Under the pieces are notes generated by a model. The model did not search any database, was not told where the DNA came from, and was given only the letters and a program-made list of their open reading frames with translations. Position numbers and translations under genes: made by a program. A stretch of DNA of 64,000 bases from Schizophyllum amplum (Eukaryota > Basidiomycota > Agaricomycetes > Agaricales > Schizophyllaceae). The stretch lies in the NCBI GenBank assembly GCA_007026445.1, contig VDMD01000003.1, positions 1,984,001-2,048,000 on the forward strand, read 5' to 3'. This document shows, piece after piece, positions 34,679 through 47,200 of this stretch (position 1 is the first letter of the stretch; each line of letters begins with the position of its first letter).

Positions 34679-36022
34679 ATGCCCCGTGTTGAACAGGAAG
34701 TTCTTGACCTCATTGTCGACGAGCTCGATGGCGACCGCAAAGCGCTCTTAGCCTGCGCGTCAGCCAGCCGCTACCTGCTCCCGCGCGCGCAGTACCACAT
34801 CTTCTCCAAAATCTCCTTCATCCCTCCCAACATCGAGAAGCCCCTCTCCGAGATACAGCTCAAGGCGCTCAACCTTGAGCTTCGGGCTTGCTCTATTGAG
34901 CGGTTTCATGCTCTCGTGCAGCGCACGCCGCGCATCGCATCGTACGTCAAGGAGCTCGACATCCTCGAGGGCGGGTGGGGCGCTCTCACCTTCACCAAAG
35001 AGGACGAGCACTACGCGGCAACATGGGTCGAGGAGTCGTCAGCCGCGCTATGCGACGTGCTATCCCGTCTTACTCGCGTGCGGCGCTTCTCGCTAGGCCG
35101 CTGGGCGGGCACGTTCCCGCAGCAGCTTAACGAGGCGATCTGGCATCTTCTTCTCCGCTGCCCGATGCGCCGCGTCACGCTCTATGACTCGCTCATCCCG
35201 ATGGCTGTCGTCGAAGGATGCCCGGCACTCGACAGCATGCAGTTGGGCTGCAGCTGCACGCTCGCGGGCCCGGTAGCGGGGCAGGCCGCGCTTCCCGTCT
35301 GCGCGCCCAAATCTGTGCGCCTTCGCAACCTGAACGTTTCGGGGACATGGGGCAACAACAGCATCGTCAAATCCCTCCTCGCGCGCTTCCTCGACGAGAC
35401 GTCCGCCCTCGATGCAAGCTCCATCCGCCATCTCTACCTCACGTTAGACTCGGATGATGGCGAGGAGCTGTCGTACGTCGCAACCCTCCTACAGTTGTGC
35501 GCGCCGTCACTCGAGGCATTCGAGTTTCGCGGCGCGATGAACGTCGGTGCGTACTCATTTCCGGCCAAAACGGGGCGCCCGCTCACACCGCCTTCCGTAG
35601 AAATGCCAATCGAAACGTTCAATCAATACATTGACGTTGGCTGCTGTCGCCGCCTGCGCGTCGTCACGCTTTCCTGCGGGCTCGAGTCGCCCGACATCGC
35701 CGCTGACGATTATCGGGACCCGGTTCCCGCGGTGCTGGAGCTGCTCACGCGCGTGCAGTCGTCCATCGAGGCCGTCGACCTCAACCTCATCCCCGTAGAT
35801 CTGGGCGACAGCGCGGATGCAGAGGAGGACGTGGATGTGGCGGAGAGCTACGCGCCATACTGGGAGGCGTTGGACAGCCTGGCGTCGCCCACATTCCCCC
35901 GCCTGTGTGATGTCAACCTTGTCTTTCACACGTGGGGCACGCTGTCGCGCGAGGTCGAGGAATGTATTCACTCGCACATGCCTGGTCTATCAGGCTCGGG
36001 GAGGTTACGGATAAGTTATTAG
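34679..36022 (+). CDS. F-box-like protein, single exon
   Basis: One uninterrupted frame of 447 residues. An F-box-like segment is at the N-terminus (VEQEVLDLIVDELDGDRKAL ... SRYLLPRAQYHIF), followed by irregular leucine-rich repeat-like strands such as LTRVRRFSLGRW, RHLYLTLDS and CCRRLRVVTLSCG. Such proteins are a large expanded class in Agaricomycetes and are thought to act as substrate receptors of SCF ligases. The start at 34679 (cgaccATGcc) is chosen over the upstream in-frame ATG at 34604 because of its better context and immediate entry into the F-box. It is unrelated in sequence to the three F-box genes at 7-28 kb. Confidence 0.8.
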   Translation: MPRVEQEVLDLIVDELDGDRKALLACASASRYLLPRAQYHIFSKISFIPPNIEKPLSEIQLKALNLELRACSIERFHALVQRTPRIASYVKELDILEGGWGALTFTKEDEHYAATWVEESSAALCDVLSRLTRVRRFSLGRWAGTFPQQLNEAIWHLLLRCPMRRVTLYDSLIPMAVVEGCPALDSMQLGCSCTLAGPVAGQAALPVCAPKSVRLRNLNVSGTWGNNSIVKSLLARFLDETSALDASSIRHLYLTLDSDDGEELSYVATLLQLCAPSLEAFEFRGAMNVGAYSFPAKTGRPLTPPSVEMPIETFNQYIDVGCCRRLRVVTLSCGLESPDIAADDYRDPVPAVLELLTRVQSSIEAVDLNLIPVDLGDSADAEEDVDVAESYAPYWEALDSLASPTFPRLCDVNLVFHTWGTLSREVEECIHSHMPGLSGSGRLRISY

Positions 36023-36296
36023 GTATTCTGCCGTTCATGTGTATCGACTGTCCCCTGCTCGCTGTATCCCATAAGTATGTACGTTATGCTTTCTTAGCTT
36101 GCTCTAATTTTTCCTATGTACGGGCAGACACCTAGACGGTGCCACTGAAGATAGACTGTACTCGATGATCATCAGTAAATTAGCGCTCGTTGCTGTCATT
36201 TCCCCAGTCGCGATTGCAATCAAACTTGGCGGTCCTCTTCGGATTCGGTCCGTTTTGCTGCATACAGAGATGGCGCCGCGCAACCGACAGTCAATA
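36023..36296. other. Short intergenic stretch
   Basis: No gene seen; it borders the TIR element. Confidence 0.5.
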
Positions 36297-36892
36297 GTAA
36301 CGGTCAAAGTGGGTTGAGCCTTCGTTGAGCCTTTGGTTGAGCCTTTGTTGAGCCTCGAAAGGCTCAAACGAAGGCTCAACGCGAGGCTCAACCTGTTTTG
36401 AAAGGCTCACCTCCAGAGCAGAGCCTTTGCAAAGGCTCAAAGTAGCGTTGAGCCTTCTGTATTTGAGCCTTCTGACTGCTGAGTGTGGGTTCTTGTGGGT
36501 CCCCCGCATGACGGTGCACATCATGTGTAAACAAACGTGGGCCTAACATGGACTTCCAACTCGCTCAGTTCGGACGGCCTTCACCGCCGTCCGAGTGACC
36601 AGGAAATTCCGTAAAATTGCCTCAAATAAACCAGAATAACGTAGGAGTGCGTGCTATGTTGTACAATACACATTGAGCACATAGAGGATCACAGAATGCG
36701 AAATACGGTATGTCATAGAATACTAAAAGGTTGAGCAATGGCACATCCTGGGCAGGTCCTGGGCGCCCTACTTTGACCGCACCCTTAACCGCAAAGTTGA
36801 GCCCTCAGTTGAGCCTTCTGTTGAGCCTTTCGGAGGCTCACAGCAAGGCTCGACCTGAGGCTCAACGAGGCTCAACGCACTTTGACCGCTAC
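36297..36892. mobile_element. 596-bp non-autonomous TIR element with subterminal repeats
   Basis: The ends are inverted copies: gtaacggtcaaagtggg followed by ttgagcc on the left, and ggctcaa followed by cgcactttgaccgctac on the right (two mismatches over 24 bp). Both ends are flanked by TA, consistent with a 2-bp target-site duplication. Just inside each end the word ttgagcct or its complement aggctcaa recurs more than ten times in both orientations. There is no coding capacity. It looks like a MITE-type DNA transposon whose subterminal words could be transposase-binding sites. The superfamily cannot be assigned from this copy. Confidence 0.75.
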
Positions 36893-38415
36893 TAATCGAT
36901 GGTTGACAACTTGACGTCTTGGAAGTTGGGATATCGATTAGCGCTTGCAAGGATAGCATTGAAGTCTTTGCAAGAGGTGACAATGTGATTATTCATCCTT
37001 GGTCATCGCGACAGCGTCGGCTAGTTGTCTTGTTCTACTGTACATACAAATTTTGCTGTCAAAGATAGGCTGGTAGACAAACGGATCCTTCTTCGAGGGT
37101 TTGATGCGCACGCAAGGACAGCTGAGCTAGGCTTCGAAGTATCTTCATACCAACACCGCTAATTATGCAAATCGAGCTCGGGAGTGTCCACATTCTCGTG
37201 GTCTACTGTCGTGCCAATCCGTTGGAACTTCAGCTGACCGTCATATCGTCCGTGAAGGAGCGGGTAGTCGCCAGCGATTCCGCTGTACCAACCTTGGGGA
37301 ACGATGTTCGGGCGCCTCAACGCAGCGACATCACATCGCATGCGTTGGGTCAAACCGCAGTGGTAAACGAGGCCTTTAGATGAAGCCTGACGTGCCGATT
37401 ATGCTGCCAGCAGAACAAGAGCGAGTCAGGTCCAAGGAGGTGGCAACGCCACCGCCAGGCCAAGATAATTCCTTCCGCGGAGTCAAAAGTAAAAAGGGAA
37501 GTCTTGCTTTTGTTTGCTGCAGGGGCTATCAGCAGGGGATCGGAGACCGTCTGCGTTTGGAGATTGAACAAATCCGAGGGAAAGGGGGAAAATGATGGGC
37601 ACGCGCCAAGCAACGTAAGGTTGAAGAAAGCGCACGAGCTCACATCCAGCGCGCCCACGTCTCCCGAAGGACAGTTCCTGAACAGCATTGGTGGAGATAG
37701 TACGAGCTTGAGTCGTTCAACTTGACGCCTAGTTGCGCTGAAAGCTATCCTTCTATTAACATGCGCTGGTAGAGCGAGAACAGGATGCGCACCTTAGAAA
37801 CAGATCCGCTCTACTTCAGAGTCGCTGTCAGGTCGCATGTATGTCGCGTAGAGAGAAAGGTATGAATGTGTAGACCTCCTGTCGATAAAAGACTGGGGGA
37901 GGCAGGATATGACAAACATGCAGTGATACTTCTCGCTGGAGTGGGCGCGACGCTCCCAGACGCGGACAAACAGGGACGCTCTCGGAACTTCAGCCAATAC
38001 CTATTGGAGACAGGTAGACAGAGATTTCATGAGGGCTGCTAGCGCAGGCTAACCATGGTCGAAGGAGAGATTGGCGGCCGCGCTGGATGATGCTACGAAG
38101 TCGTCGAATATTGCGCGAGGCAAGAGTACCGGAGTATATTTTCACCAAGCAGGGAGTATCAAAGGGCGGCGAAGCTTTCAGGACTAAGATAGAGTGAGTA
38201 AGAGCACAAGTCGAAAGAAGGCGGGCGAGTCGGTGGTTGGGAACAAGGAGGTTCTCGGAGGATGCCGACCATACGGCAAAGGCCGCATGCGCACGCGACC
38301 CGCCAGGTCTCTGCACGTGACCTGCTACCTCTTGTCTCCGTCTCTCATTGAGCTGCAGCTTCGGCATCCGTCTGTCTTTGCGCCGTGTCGAGTTACCGGG
38401 AGATATTTCACCTGG
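36893..38415. other. Gene-poor stretch
   Basis: A minus frame at 37159-37353 (containing GWYSGIAGDYPLLHGRYDGQ) looks protein-like but is short and unplaced. No other supported gene. Confidence 0.4.
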
Positions 38416-40287
38416 ATGGAGGCAGTACCTCTGGAGGATCAGAGTCTCACGTTCGATGCTCTTCCCATAGACATCATCCTTCTCATCCTCGAATTTGTAC
38501 GACCCTTGGATATAATATCCGTACGGCTGGTGAGAAGTCACGCCATATCACAATGTCAAGTTCTCTAAGAGTCTGAATGATAGACCTGCAAGCTGCTCCG
38601 TGATGTTACTCGACAACACGCGCTATGGATCAGCGCGCTGCGTACAGTCTGCTACGACAACAACCTGTATCCAGAAATGTTCGCAGTCGAAGCATTGTCG
38701 CTTTCCCAGCTTGAGCACTCGGCAACGACACCCAGCCTCTTTTTTCGTCAGGTTAAAAGGGCTGCTGAGTCAGCGAGCGCGGCCAAAGAAAAGATGGAGC
38801 GCGAAGAAGACGGCAACACGCCGTCGGATCCTGCGCCAGAAAGCGTCACCCCTTCTCTTAGACCCGCTGTGGTAAGGAGACTTGACATTCCACCATCCAC
38901 TCTCGACGGCCTTAACTGGGCCTTCACGGAAGACGTGACGGAGCTCCGGCTCGCGCCTGGCGGACGCTACCTGGCCATGAACCATTACTGCGACATGCAG
39001 ATATGGGACCTCGGTTTCTGGTCATCGGACACCCCTCGCATAATTGCGAACCACTCCTTTCCCGACACCGGCGACTTCGTCCTCTACGGAATTTGGATCA
39101 AGCCCGATGGCCGCGGGCTGCAGATTCAGACGAATTTTCTTTGCATGTACGTGCCACAATTACTGCACACGTGCGATATATGCGCTGACATGCATGCGCC
39201 TCAGGGAACCGCCGCAAAACGAGCTCGCGATCTGGGAGATCTATCCAGCGTCGGAAAATCCCACGTTGGAACTCATCGCCTCGCTTACCCGAGGGCCTCT
39301 GTTGACGTACGAGTGTCGCGGCGGATCCAAGATCGCCATTTCCGAACTGAATCGAGTTGGCGTCTGGGACCCCAGCCTCAATACGCTAGTTACCTGGGAG
39401 GTGCCAGAGGGGATGACTACAGTTCGTCATTTCGCCAAAAATGATAGCGAACCCTCCTCACAGATTCACAGATGCTCGTCGTACAAGACCGCGCGGTCTG
39501 TCTCTATCAAGACCACATCGCCGTGTACGACGTTCCACACATCCAGGGCCGCCCCTCTGGCGCTCTCGTCGAGGAAGCGCGCGAGATGGCGCCCATATGG
39601 ACTACTCTTCTATCGTATTCCGCCGATGACTACTACCTGCCCGCCAGCTGGCCGTACACTGCCGACCTTGGGTCCCCGCGCGGCGATCTCTACTTCGCAC
39701 TCACGGAAGCCGTCCCGGCTCGCAACTACATCTATCGCGTGCCAGCGTCTCCGCGAAGTGCGAAGGAGGCACCGGCGATCGCGTTGGCGGCGGTGGCGAA
39801 TGTGCAGGGCGCCGGAACCGAGCGGTTGGAAAATTATCTGCAGCGCCCGGTGCGGTTATGCGAGGGACACCTGGCGCTCATGTCCGAGCCGTCCGCGCGG
39901 GGCGTGGTGTGCCTTCAAATCCTCGAGGAGCCAACTATTTCGCGACAACGTTCGCTGCAGGGTCAGGAGCGCAGTAGTGATCGCCCCGCGACGATCCCGA
40001 CGGTGCCGGCGAATCCGTCCAGCGCGCTAGTCGCCCCGACTCCTGCTGCGCCTCACGCGCCAGCAGGCCATGACACCTCTGTCAGTCAAGCGTCGGAGCT
40101 GCGGGAATCATGGACGGGAGACGAGGCCGAGGGGATGCGCGTGCCTACGTGGACGGTCTTGTTGTTTGAGGCGGACTACGAGATCGTCGACTTCGAGTTT
40201 GACGGCGCGTCTGGCAGGGCGTGCGCCATAACGGAAGACTACACAGTTCTTGTATTAGATTATATAGAGTCGCCCGCGACTACGTAG
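38416..40287 (+). CDS. F-box protein with propeller-like C-terminus
   Basis: Four exons (38416-38529, 38584-39146, 39205-39421, 39472-40287) encode 569 residues with agreeing phases. The F-box is at about residues 13-55 (FDALPIDIILLILEFV ... TCKLLRD). A charged linker follows. Then come repeated beta-strand/WD-like pieces (MQIWDLGFWS, ELAIWEIYPAS, RVGVWDPSLNTLVTWEV, HIAVYDVPHIQG), suggesting a degenerate beta-propeller for substrate binding. It ends with a Pro/Ala-rich insertion and a final strand, YTVLVLDY. It is probably an SCF-type adaptor of unknown substrate. The first ATG shown is the only one that enters the F-box in frame. Confidence 0.8.
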
Positions 40288-41692
40288 TCCGCGCTATATA
40301 AATAAGCAGACAGCATTCCCAAGCTCGTTAGACTCGTGACCAGTCACCTGCTCCGGGCCGGAAGCAAGCTGACACTTGCCCGATCTTGACGCCGGAGCAG
40401 GGACTGGAAGATCTGATCTCGACCGTAACGTAGTACAGGATAGGATTTTCCCACGATTTTATGGGACTTAGTGAAATTTCGATGAAAGGTCGCCCCGTCT
40501 CGGGCGAATGTCGACCACCTGTCGCCGACTGCAGGCCGCCTGAACCCCTCCTACGCTCCCATTTCAATGACATTACCGCTCTGCACACCATATACCTGCA
40601 TTTCTAGACAAGAGGCGACAGACGAACTACTCAAAGACGAGTACAGGGGAGCTCGGGATTGCGGCACGCAGGCCAGAGAAGAAACACCGATCTTGGGTAC
40701 GGGGCAGCAGCAGCACGCCGGACGTCTGAGGGCTTCTGTGCCCTAGCTGTGGCCAGGAGATTGCTATACAAGAGGTGCGTTAGCTACCACCCCGGTTTAC
40801 GCGCGCTCATCGGCAGTATCAGATCAGGCGGGCGACCTTGCGCAAGGTCACTATTGACGATGAGCCAACGCGTCTCGAGGCGTCAAAACCTGCGCACACC
40901 GGGCTGACCGACTCACACTACGGGTCTGAGGTGCGTCGTACCGATTCTCCCACCGTTTCCGTTGTTGTTGACCTGCGCGATGGGTACAGATCCAGCGACC
41001 GCGGAATCTCAAGCTCATTCTCCCCTTCCTCGTCGTGCGCCACCTGTCCGACAATGTTACGCCTACCTTGCGCCTACAGTACCGTGCTGGCTGTGCCTCA
41101 TGCACACCTCCAGCATCTAGCCACACGCCGGTTTGGTGTTCTGCTCGATCTCCAGCTCATGATCCCCTTCGTGAATGCTACACCGTGTTCTTTTAGGAGC
41201 TCAACATCGCAATGCGCAAGATGTCTGAAGACAGCGGCAAGTGCATATAGCAGGTTCATCCGAGAGTTTTACGCTAGACGAGGACGTCGGCCGCAGGAGA
41301 CGACGAGCCGAGCGCGCAGACATCAGGAAAATGACAAGTATGATTTTTCACGAAATAGGATGAGGTGTCGTTATGCGTGCTTTTCCGTATGGCGTGGTGT
41401 GGTATCCCGTGTCATGTTCTGAAATTTCTCCTTGATTCGTGGCCTTTCATTAGGCTGGTGAGGATAAATTGTGGCAAAACATGTACTTGCATAGGGCTTC
41501 GAGTAAAGCATAACTTTAGAAGGGCGGGGGTCATTTGACACGCATCACTCTGATATACTATGAAGTACCATGAGGTCAGCCAGGTCATGAAGCTCAGTGG
41601 GCGGTGCATCATGGCATGCCGTCGCAGCGGCGCCACTGTAAGCCTGTATAAGGGCAGTCGGCCTCCACCCCCCCCCCCCCCCCTAGTATGCT
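40288..41692. other. 3' region of the outer Plavaka-type element
   Basis: No gene recognised. It contains the left arm of a long-range inverted repeat (40396-40488) and a run of 16 C (41668-41683) just before the end of the stranded transposase exon. Confidence 0.4.
40396..40488 (+). repeat. Left arm of a 21-kb-spaced inverted repeat
   Basis: Matches the complement of 61410-61496 across about 90 bp at roughly 85-90 percent identity. Shared words are gtagtacaggatagga, cccacgatttt, tgggacttag and gaaatttcgatgaaag. It may be the terminal repeat of the outer transposon, or one of two unrelated insertions of a dispersed repeat. Confidence 0.7.
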
Positions 41693-41763
41693 TCACGTTA
41701 TGGTTCTCAATCGTAAATACAGATCGGGCTCCACGTCCTGTACAGTATAGTGGCGTACGTCAT
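41693..41763 (-). pseudogene. Stranded C-terminus of the outer Plavaka transposase
   Basis: Twenty-two codons plus stop read DVRHYTVQDVEPDLYL then RLRTIT on the minus strand. This is the usual terminal pattern of Plavaka transposases, where a D, Y, V, D, D, L-R signature ends the protein. The rest of that gene lies at 52362-55961. The fragment was cut off by insertion of the inner element (41764-52361), and the frame is continuous across the element if the 2-bp AT duplication is counted once. Confidence 0.8.
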
Positions 41764-42330
41764 CACGAAAAAAGCGCACCTGGTATCAGCGCTGTCCACC
41801 ACGACATGGCACGATATGTCCCACCTGGGACGACCAGATTCCCGAAAGTGATCAGCGCTGAGGGTCGTAGGTCCCCCCGCTGACCACCGGCGATAATTCT
41901 CACCAGCCGCGACCAGGTTGCACCTGCCAGTTCGAACATATCACCAATTGTGGGCGCTATCGGCGAATATGGGCGCTATCGGCGTCATCAGGCGTGATCG
42001 GCGCAGGCGGGCCTGATCGGGCCGGACCACCATGGTCAGGTTCATCGGTGCCTCTCAGCGCGGATGCACCGCGAACAGGATTGCCGTTGCTAACACGGGA
42101 GGGGCCTCAATATACACATACGACAGCCTGAAAATACACGGGCAGCTTATGACATTGAGCATAAGTAATAGTAATAGTCGTACATGATGATGTAAGACAT
42201 ACAGAACACAGCAGCAAGTCGACAGTACAGCCTGAGATACAACAAGCACACAACGAGCCAGAACAGCACGGACAGCAGAAGCATAGTAAGCAAAGCAGCA
42301 AAAGCAACATGACGCAAAAGCAGAGGGGAC

Positions 42331-44075
42331 TCAAATCTCGACCGACTCACTCCGCCCGCTGGCACGAGCCAACTTGCGCGCCGCGCGCGCGGCCATGACC
42401 GAGTCAGCCTCAGCACTGAGTTCAGGGCCGGCCTCCGTGTCGTCTGCCTCACGGCCTTCAGGATTTCCGAAAGCACGGCTGAAACATGATCAGAATGCGC
42501 CTGATAGGGAGAGCCGGGGGAGAGCAAACATACCAGTTCCACCACCGCAGCGTCTCGACGACCCACTCGTCGGGGTCCTCCTCATCAAGCTCGAGGAACA
42601 TCATAATCTCATCGTATAGCTTCTTCAGATCATAATACCCATCCATGCGCGACCACGTAGCTGCAGAAGACATGGCAAATCGGACCTATCAAGTTCTTAG
42701 CAATTAAAAAAAAATGTCGGTGAGAAGTCGTACCTGGCAAGCGATGTACGCGATGCTCGCGGGAGAAACTTGCATAATCTTGTGCGTGTCTGCGTTACTA
42801 CCTGCGGGAACGGTCTTGGGTGTGTTGAGAACATTTTCGGCCTTGCCGAAATTGACACGGCGCCACATCTGGACTATATCAGACCCGGCTTCGATGACAA
42901 ATGGAGAATACCTACCCGTACCATAACGAAGTTGCGCAAAAGGCCAGCCTCGTCACTGGAGTCGTCCCATAGATCTTCGTCGTACAGCATGACGGGGAGG
43001 GACGTGTTGTCGATCTTGATAGCTCCCTGCTCGAATCGCTCCTTCGTACTGAAGACGATAAGAAAATGAACGAAAAACATCTCAAACATACCCTTCATAG
43101 TCTTCGACCATTGCGTCGTAGTGCTTACGCGTACAGATCCCGTAAGCGAAGTTGCGGACGTTGAGTCCGCGCTTGCTCTTGTTTTCGATGTCGGTGTCGT
43201 CCATGATACGCTTCTTCTTGGGGTCTTTGCGCGCGTATTTGATGATCTCCCGCTTGATTATGGCTGTATCGTCGCACTTGCCGTCGTTTTGAACGTCTTG
43301 CATCTGAAAAAATATCAGTGGGCGTCCGGGCGGTAGAGGAAGATGACTCGCCATGGTCACCAGTGCCGTATACAGTTCCGGATATGCAACGAGCTCTGCG
43401 AGAAGATCGCGTAGGCTAGGAATCTTCTCTGCGAGCACGTTAAACGCAATCGATCGCTGCTTTTCAAGCCTGCAGTGGTCGGTTAGAAGCGAGACCGAAA
43501 AAGGTGGATGTATGCGCACCGTGTTCGAGCAAGCTCGTCATTCAAAGCAGCCGCTCGCGCCTCCGCATCTTCCTCCACATCGTCTGCAAGCTTCAGTCCC
43601 GCCTCGTGGATGCCTTGCATGAAGACGCTCTCGAGGTCGCCGAACAGCATGTAGGGGACATCACGAACGCAGCCGCGAGCGCCGTGCAGGTAGGGGTAGA
43701 GCGGCGAAGAGCGACTGTGAGGATAAGCATGAGTATATGCGTCAGAAAGGCTGCCCAACGCACGTACTCGTCAACGCGCGGCCGCTTGCGCGGGCCATCC
43801 AAATATTTCTCCAACGCGTCCAAAACGCGGTCACTCGATCGCTTGCGTGGCTGCTCTTCGGTGTCGCCAGAGACATCAGAATCTTGTACGTCCGACCGTT
43901 CCGTAGGCCGAGTATGCGAAAGTCGAGGTTGGGGCTCTCGCGCTACGACTCGAGGGGGAACTTGACCGGTAGGGGTGGTCGCGCGTACAGCGGCGCGGCG
44001 AAGCTGACCGGAAGGCTGGCTCTTCTGGAGCTTGCCTGGGACGCGAAGGATGAGGCGCTTGCTTTTGCTGGCCAT
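42331..44075 (-). CDS. DUF6698-like protein carried by the inner Plavaka element
   Basis: Multi-exon gene, with exon 1 at 43768-44075, exon 2 at 43520-43714 and the last exon at 42331-42478. The N-terminus is basic and disordered. The body contains MLFGDLESVFMQGIHEAG, an AYPELYTALVTM helix, RGLNVRNFAYGICT, LPVMLYDEDLWDDSSDEAGL, VSPASIAYIACQVRFAMSS and a LRWWNWRAFGNP-like end. This order matches the basidiomycete family I know as DUF6698 (usual signatures WPLFLY, PWxGLLR, SxASIAY, LLxWWNRQxF). Function is unknown. It faces the transposase gene across 182 bp, a divergent arrangement that suggests shared promoters and a role in transposition or its control. One internal junction may be a GC-AG intron (ATG then GCGAGT). 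Confidence 0.7.
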
Positions 44076-44257
44076 GATGAGGGAGGAGGAGAAGAGGGAA
44101 AGTGCGTGGAATGTGGATGTATGCGCTTAAGTACGCGTGATCACGAGACCGCGTCACGCAGATGAACTCCGGGAATGGCTTATGTAATGTTCCTGGAGTT
44201 CGCGCGCGCGCCTAATTGCCTCGGACTGATCCCGCCGAATACTTCCAACCAACCACC

Positions 44258-47200
44258 ATGCCAGTGCCGCCCTGTCACCATTGCAAGAGAACTGGATTCT
44301 TGACAGACCGTGCACTTGCTCTTCATATCTCGCAATGCCCTAGTCGACAATCGAACACTCAGGCGACGCTCGAGCGACTCGGCAAGCGCAAGGCGGCCGT
44401 ACCTCCTGCGTCTACCCTCGCGTCTCCGCTCATACCCCTGATCAAGAAGCCACGGAAAATGAATCTTACGCTTAAAATCAAGAAGCCAGCTCAGGTGCGT
44501 TGCAGATCTTCCCCCATTGTACGCTCTGATTAACGCGACATACAGGACGTGCCCCCAGTCGGCGTTGCGGGACCATCTTTACAGCACGAGCGGGATGACG
44601 AACTGGGTCCAGCTGAAGATATAGACAATCTGTTGTCGCCCGTCGGGACTCCCGTACAAGCAGCAATGGATGCGGACCGGTTGGTGATTGAGCCCCCCCC
44701 AGTGCGCTGCCCTCTAGTCATACATATCACAGTTTCTAACCATTACTCAGGTCCACCTTCCCCCTCCACTGTTTGAGCAAGATGTCGGTCCACTAGACCG
44801 CTCTGCCCGCATACGACGCGTCCCAAAGCGACTGCACGACATGATACCCTCCGCCGCACCTCGCGTCCTGGAGACGCAGCTTCCTCAGCAGCTACGTGTT
44901 CATCTGCCAGCTCCGGTCGCACCTTCGTCTCAAGCCCCTGCTCTGTCTACGTCTTCTACACCTTCAGGCGAAGACTCCGATGTCGAAGTGATCGATCTGA
45001 CGATCACGTCTACCTACGCCAATGAATTCGGGCTCTACCGCATCTATCGCAGTACGCCAACCCACGACCCTGATGATCTCATCACTGTCGACAACCTGGC
45101 GGACTCCCCTCACTTCGCATCTGAGCCCACTACCGCGCCACGCTGCCCGGACGCCGTCTTCGGTCTACCGCGCGAGCCAGATGACCAAGCCGCGCCACCG
45201 GCTGCTCCGTGGTTTGCCCCCCATCCGAACGCGAGCGTGGCGAACCTGATGGCCTGGCAACATTGTGGTGCAACGAAGACTACCGCGGGCCTACAGGATA
45301 TGGTAGATACTGTAATCAATCAAAATGACTTCGAAAAGGACCACTTTCGCGGATTCTCAGCTCAAAAAGAGGTCGCTCGTTTGGATCAGTATATTGCTCA
45401 GCAAAACGATGCTGCAGAAAGCGCGACACCATCGTCTGACTTACCATGGACGTCCGCAGCATCAGGATGGCACATCAGCAGTTTGTTCATCCCTGTTCCA
45501 TGTACCGGCGTCAAGCAACTGGAGACAGACGAGGACCGTCCCTACCAATAAGTAGATACGACCCAGTCCTGGCAGGGGGTCGTATTCCGATATCACCCAG
45601 CAGTACAGTGCCTGTACTGCTGGGCCATATCTCATTACAGCCCTTCGCCTTTTTCAGTAATACAGGTATATATTGATCTGAATTTGTACCTACGTATACC
45701 TGGGTTAATTGTTGGATGCTCATCCACCCGCGTCGGCAATTTCCCTGCCCGCGGCGACACGCGCGCCACGCGCTCGGCTGGTACCGCCACCCCGCCGCCC
45801 TGCCGCCCCGCCGCCCACGCCGCCCCCGCCCCGCCGCTCGTATTGCCCCGCCCCCTTCCTCCCCCGCCCCCCCTTTCCTGCCCCCTCGTCGCCTCGTCGC
45901 CCCACAAACGCGCGCCGGAAGTGCTGTGCTGTCCCTCCCTTGGGCACGCGCACTGCTTCCGACGTACCGCCGATCACCACTCCTGTCCCGCGCCGCCATC
46001 GACATTGCCTACACCGACCCTCCTCCTTGCCCTCCCCCCGCTCATCGCCATCAAGCTGGACTCCCGCATCTCACCCCGACCCTCAACATCACGATGAAAG
46101 CCTGCATACAGGTCTTCAACGTCTACGCACCTCAACGAAAATTTCAGCGCCGTCGACAGTGGCCGGCGATCGCGCTCTCGGCATTGGACGCCCCGCCATT
46201 TCACACATCCCCCTCCATACCACGTCCACGCCTACCATTGCCAACCCACCCCGAGAAGACGCGTCCGTATCGCACGCGACGCGGCGACCAGGAGGGCGCA
46301 TAAGCGGCGGATCAACACGATCACGTGACATCACGCGATCAATGTTCGACTTCGTCCATAGCGCGCGCTACGCCGCGGTCGCATGCGAGGGCCAACGGCG
46401 CTGGTATTATGATATATGTATACTATACCCTATAGTGTACTCCTGCATATTGTATTGATTGTATACAACAGATATTGACGGTGTTGACGGCCTAATTAAC
46501 GTAGGGTCTAGAGAGTGTAAAAATTGCTCAGCTAGTATCGGAAAGCGAGGTATACTAGGAAGTTCATGTTTAATATAGGGACAGGCTCGCTCGCTGAGGT
46601 CTATGGTGCGCGCGTGCTAGGTACGCGACCTCAGCGCGCTCGTGCCGCGTGCCAAACCTCATGCTGTATTGTGCCCCTTTTTCTGTCTCTTTCGGTTCAT
46701 CGTTCTATATAAGTGTACGGTACCTGTATATGAGATGTACCGCTAGTTTCTGTGAGGCTACGGGTAGTAGTTGCTGCTTAATCGGCGTCGTCGTTGGCGG
46801 TCGGAAAGTCGGGCCGACCTCCGATGAGCGCTCGTCGCCGTGCTCGGCGACGTCCATGGGTCGAAGCAGGCAAGTAAGGCGCCGCGGACCAGCCGGAAAT
46901 ATGTGTGAAGACATGCTTGTCGGGGTAAATGGCTTTCAACCCGCGTCGATCATTGATTTTGATTCGGAATTAACATTGAGTCTCTCAACGGATGATACTT
47001 GATTTGAGTGGAACTCGTAGACTTCATGGACATCTCAAGGTCTGTGTGCATGCCTAAGCAAAACAGTCAAGGGCTAGAACTATTCATGCAGGGTAATAGA
47101 GTACAATGCAGGTAGAATAGATGTCGGGAAGTCCACAAACAATACAGAATCAATGCAAAGGACGAGAACTGGTGTCTCATTGGCAAACCGGTACGTCGGC

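Noticed and set aside
37990..38541. 183-codon minus frame antisense to the first exon of the F-box gene at 38416
   Set aside because: Overlaps a well-supported exon and shows no domain.
41412..41696. 94-codon minus frame ending in poly-Gly
   Set aside because: The poly-Gly comes from the 16-bp poly-C run. Real coding sequence here is only the stranded transposase end in another frame.
45709..46458. 249-codon plus frame inside the 3.2-kb insert
   Set aside because: Extremely Pro/Arg/Ser-rich from GC-rich low-complexity DNA; overlapping frames are equally open.
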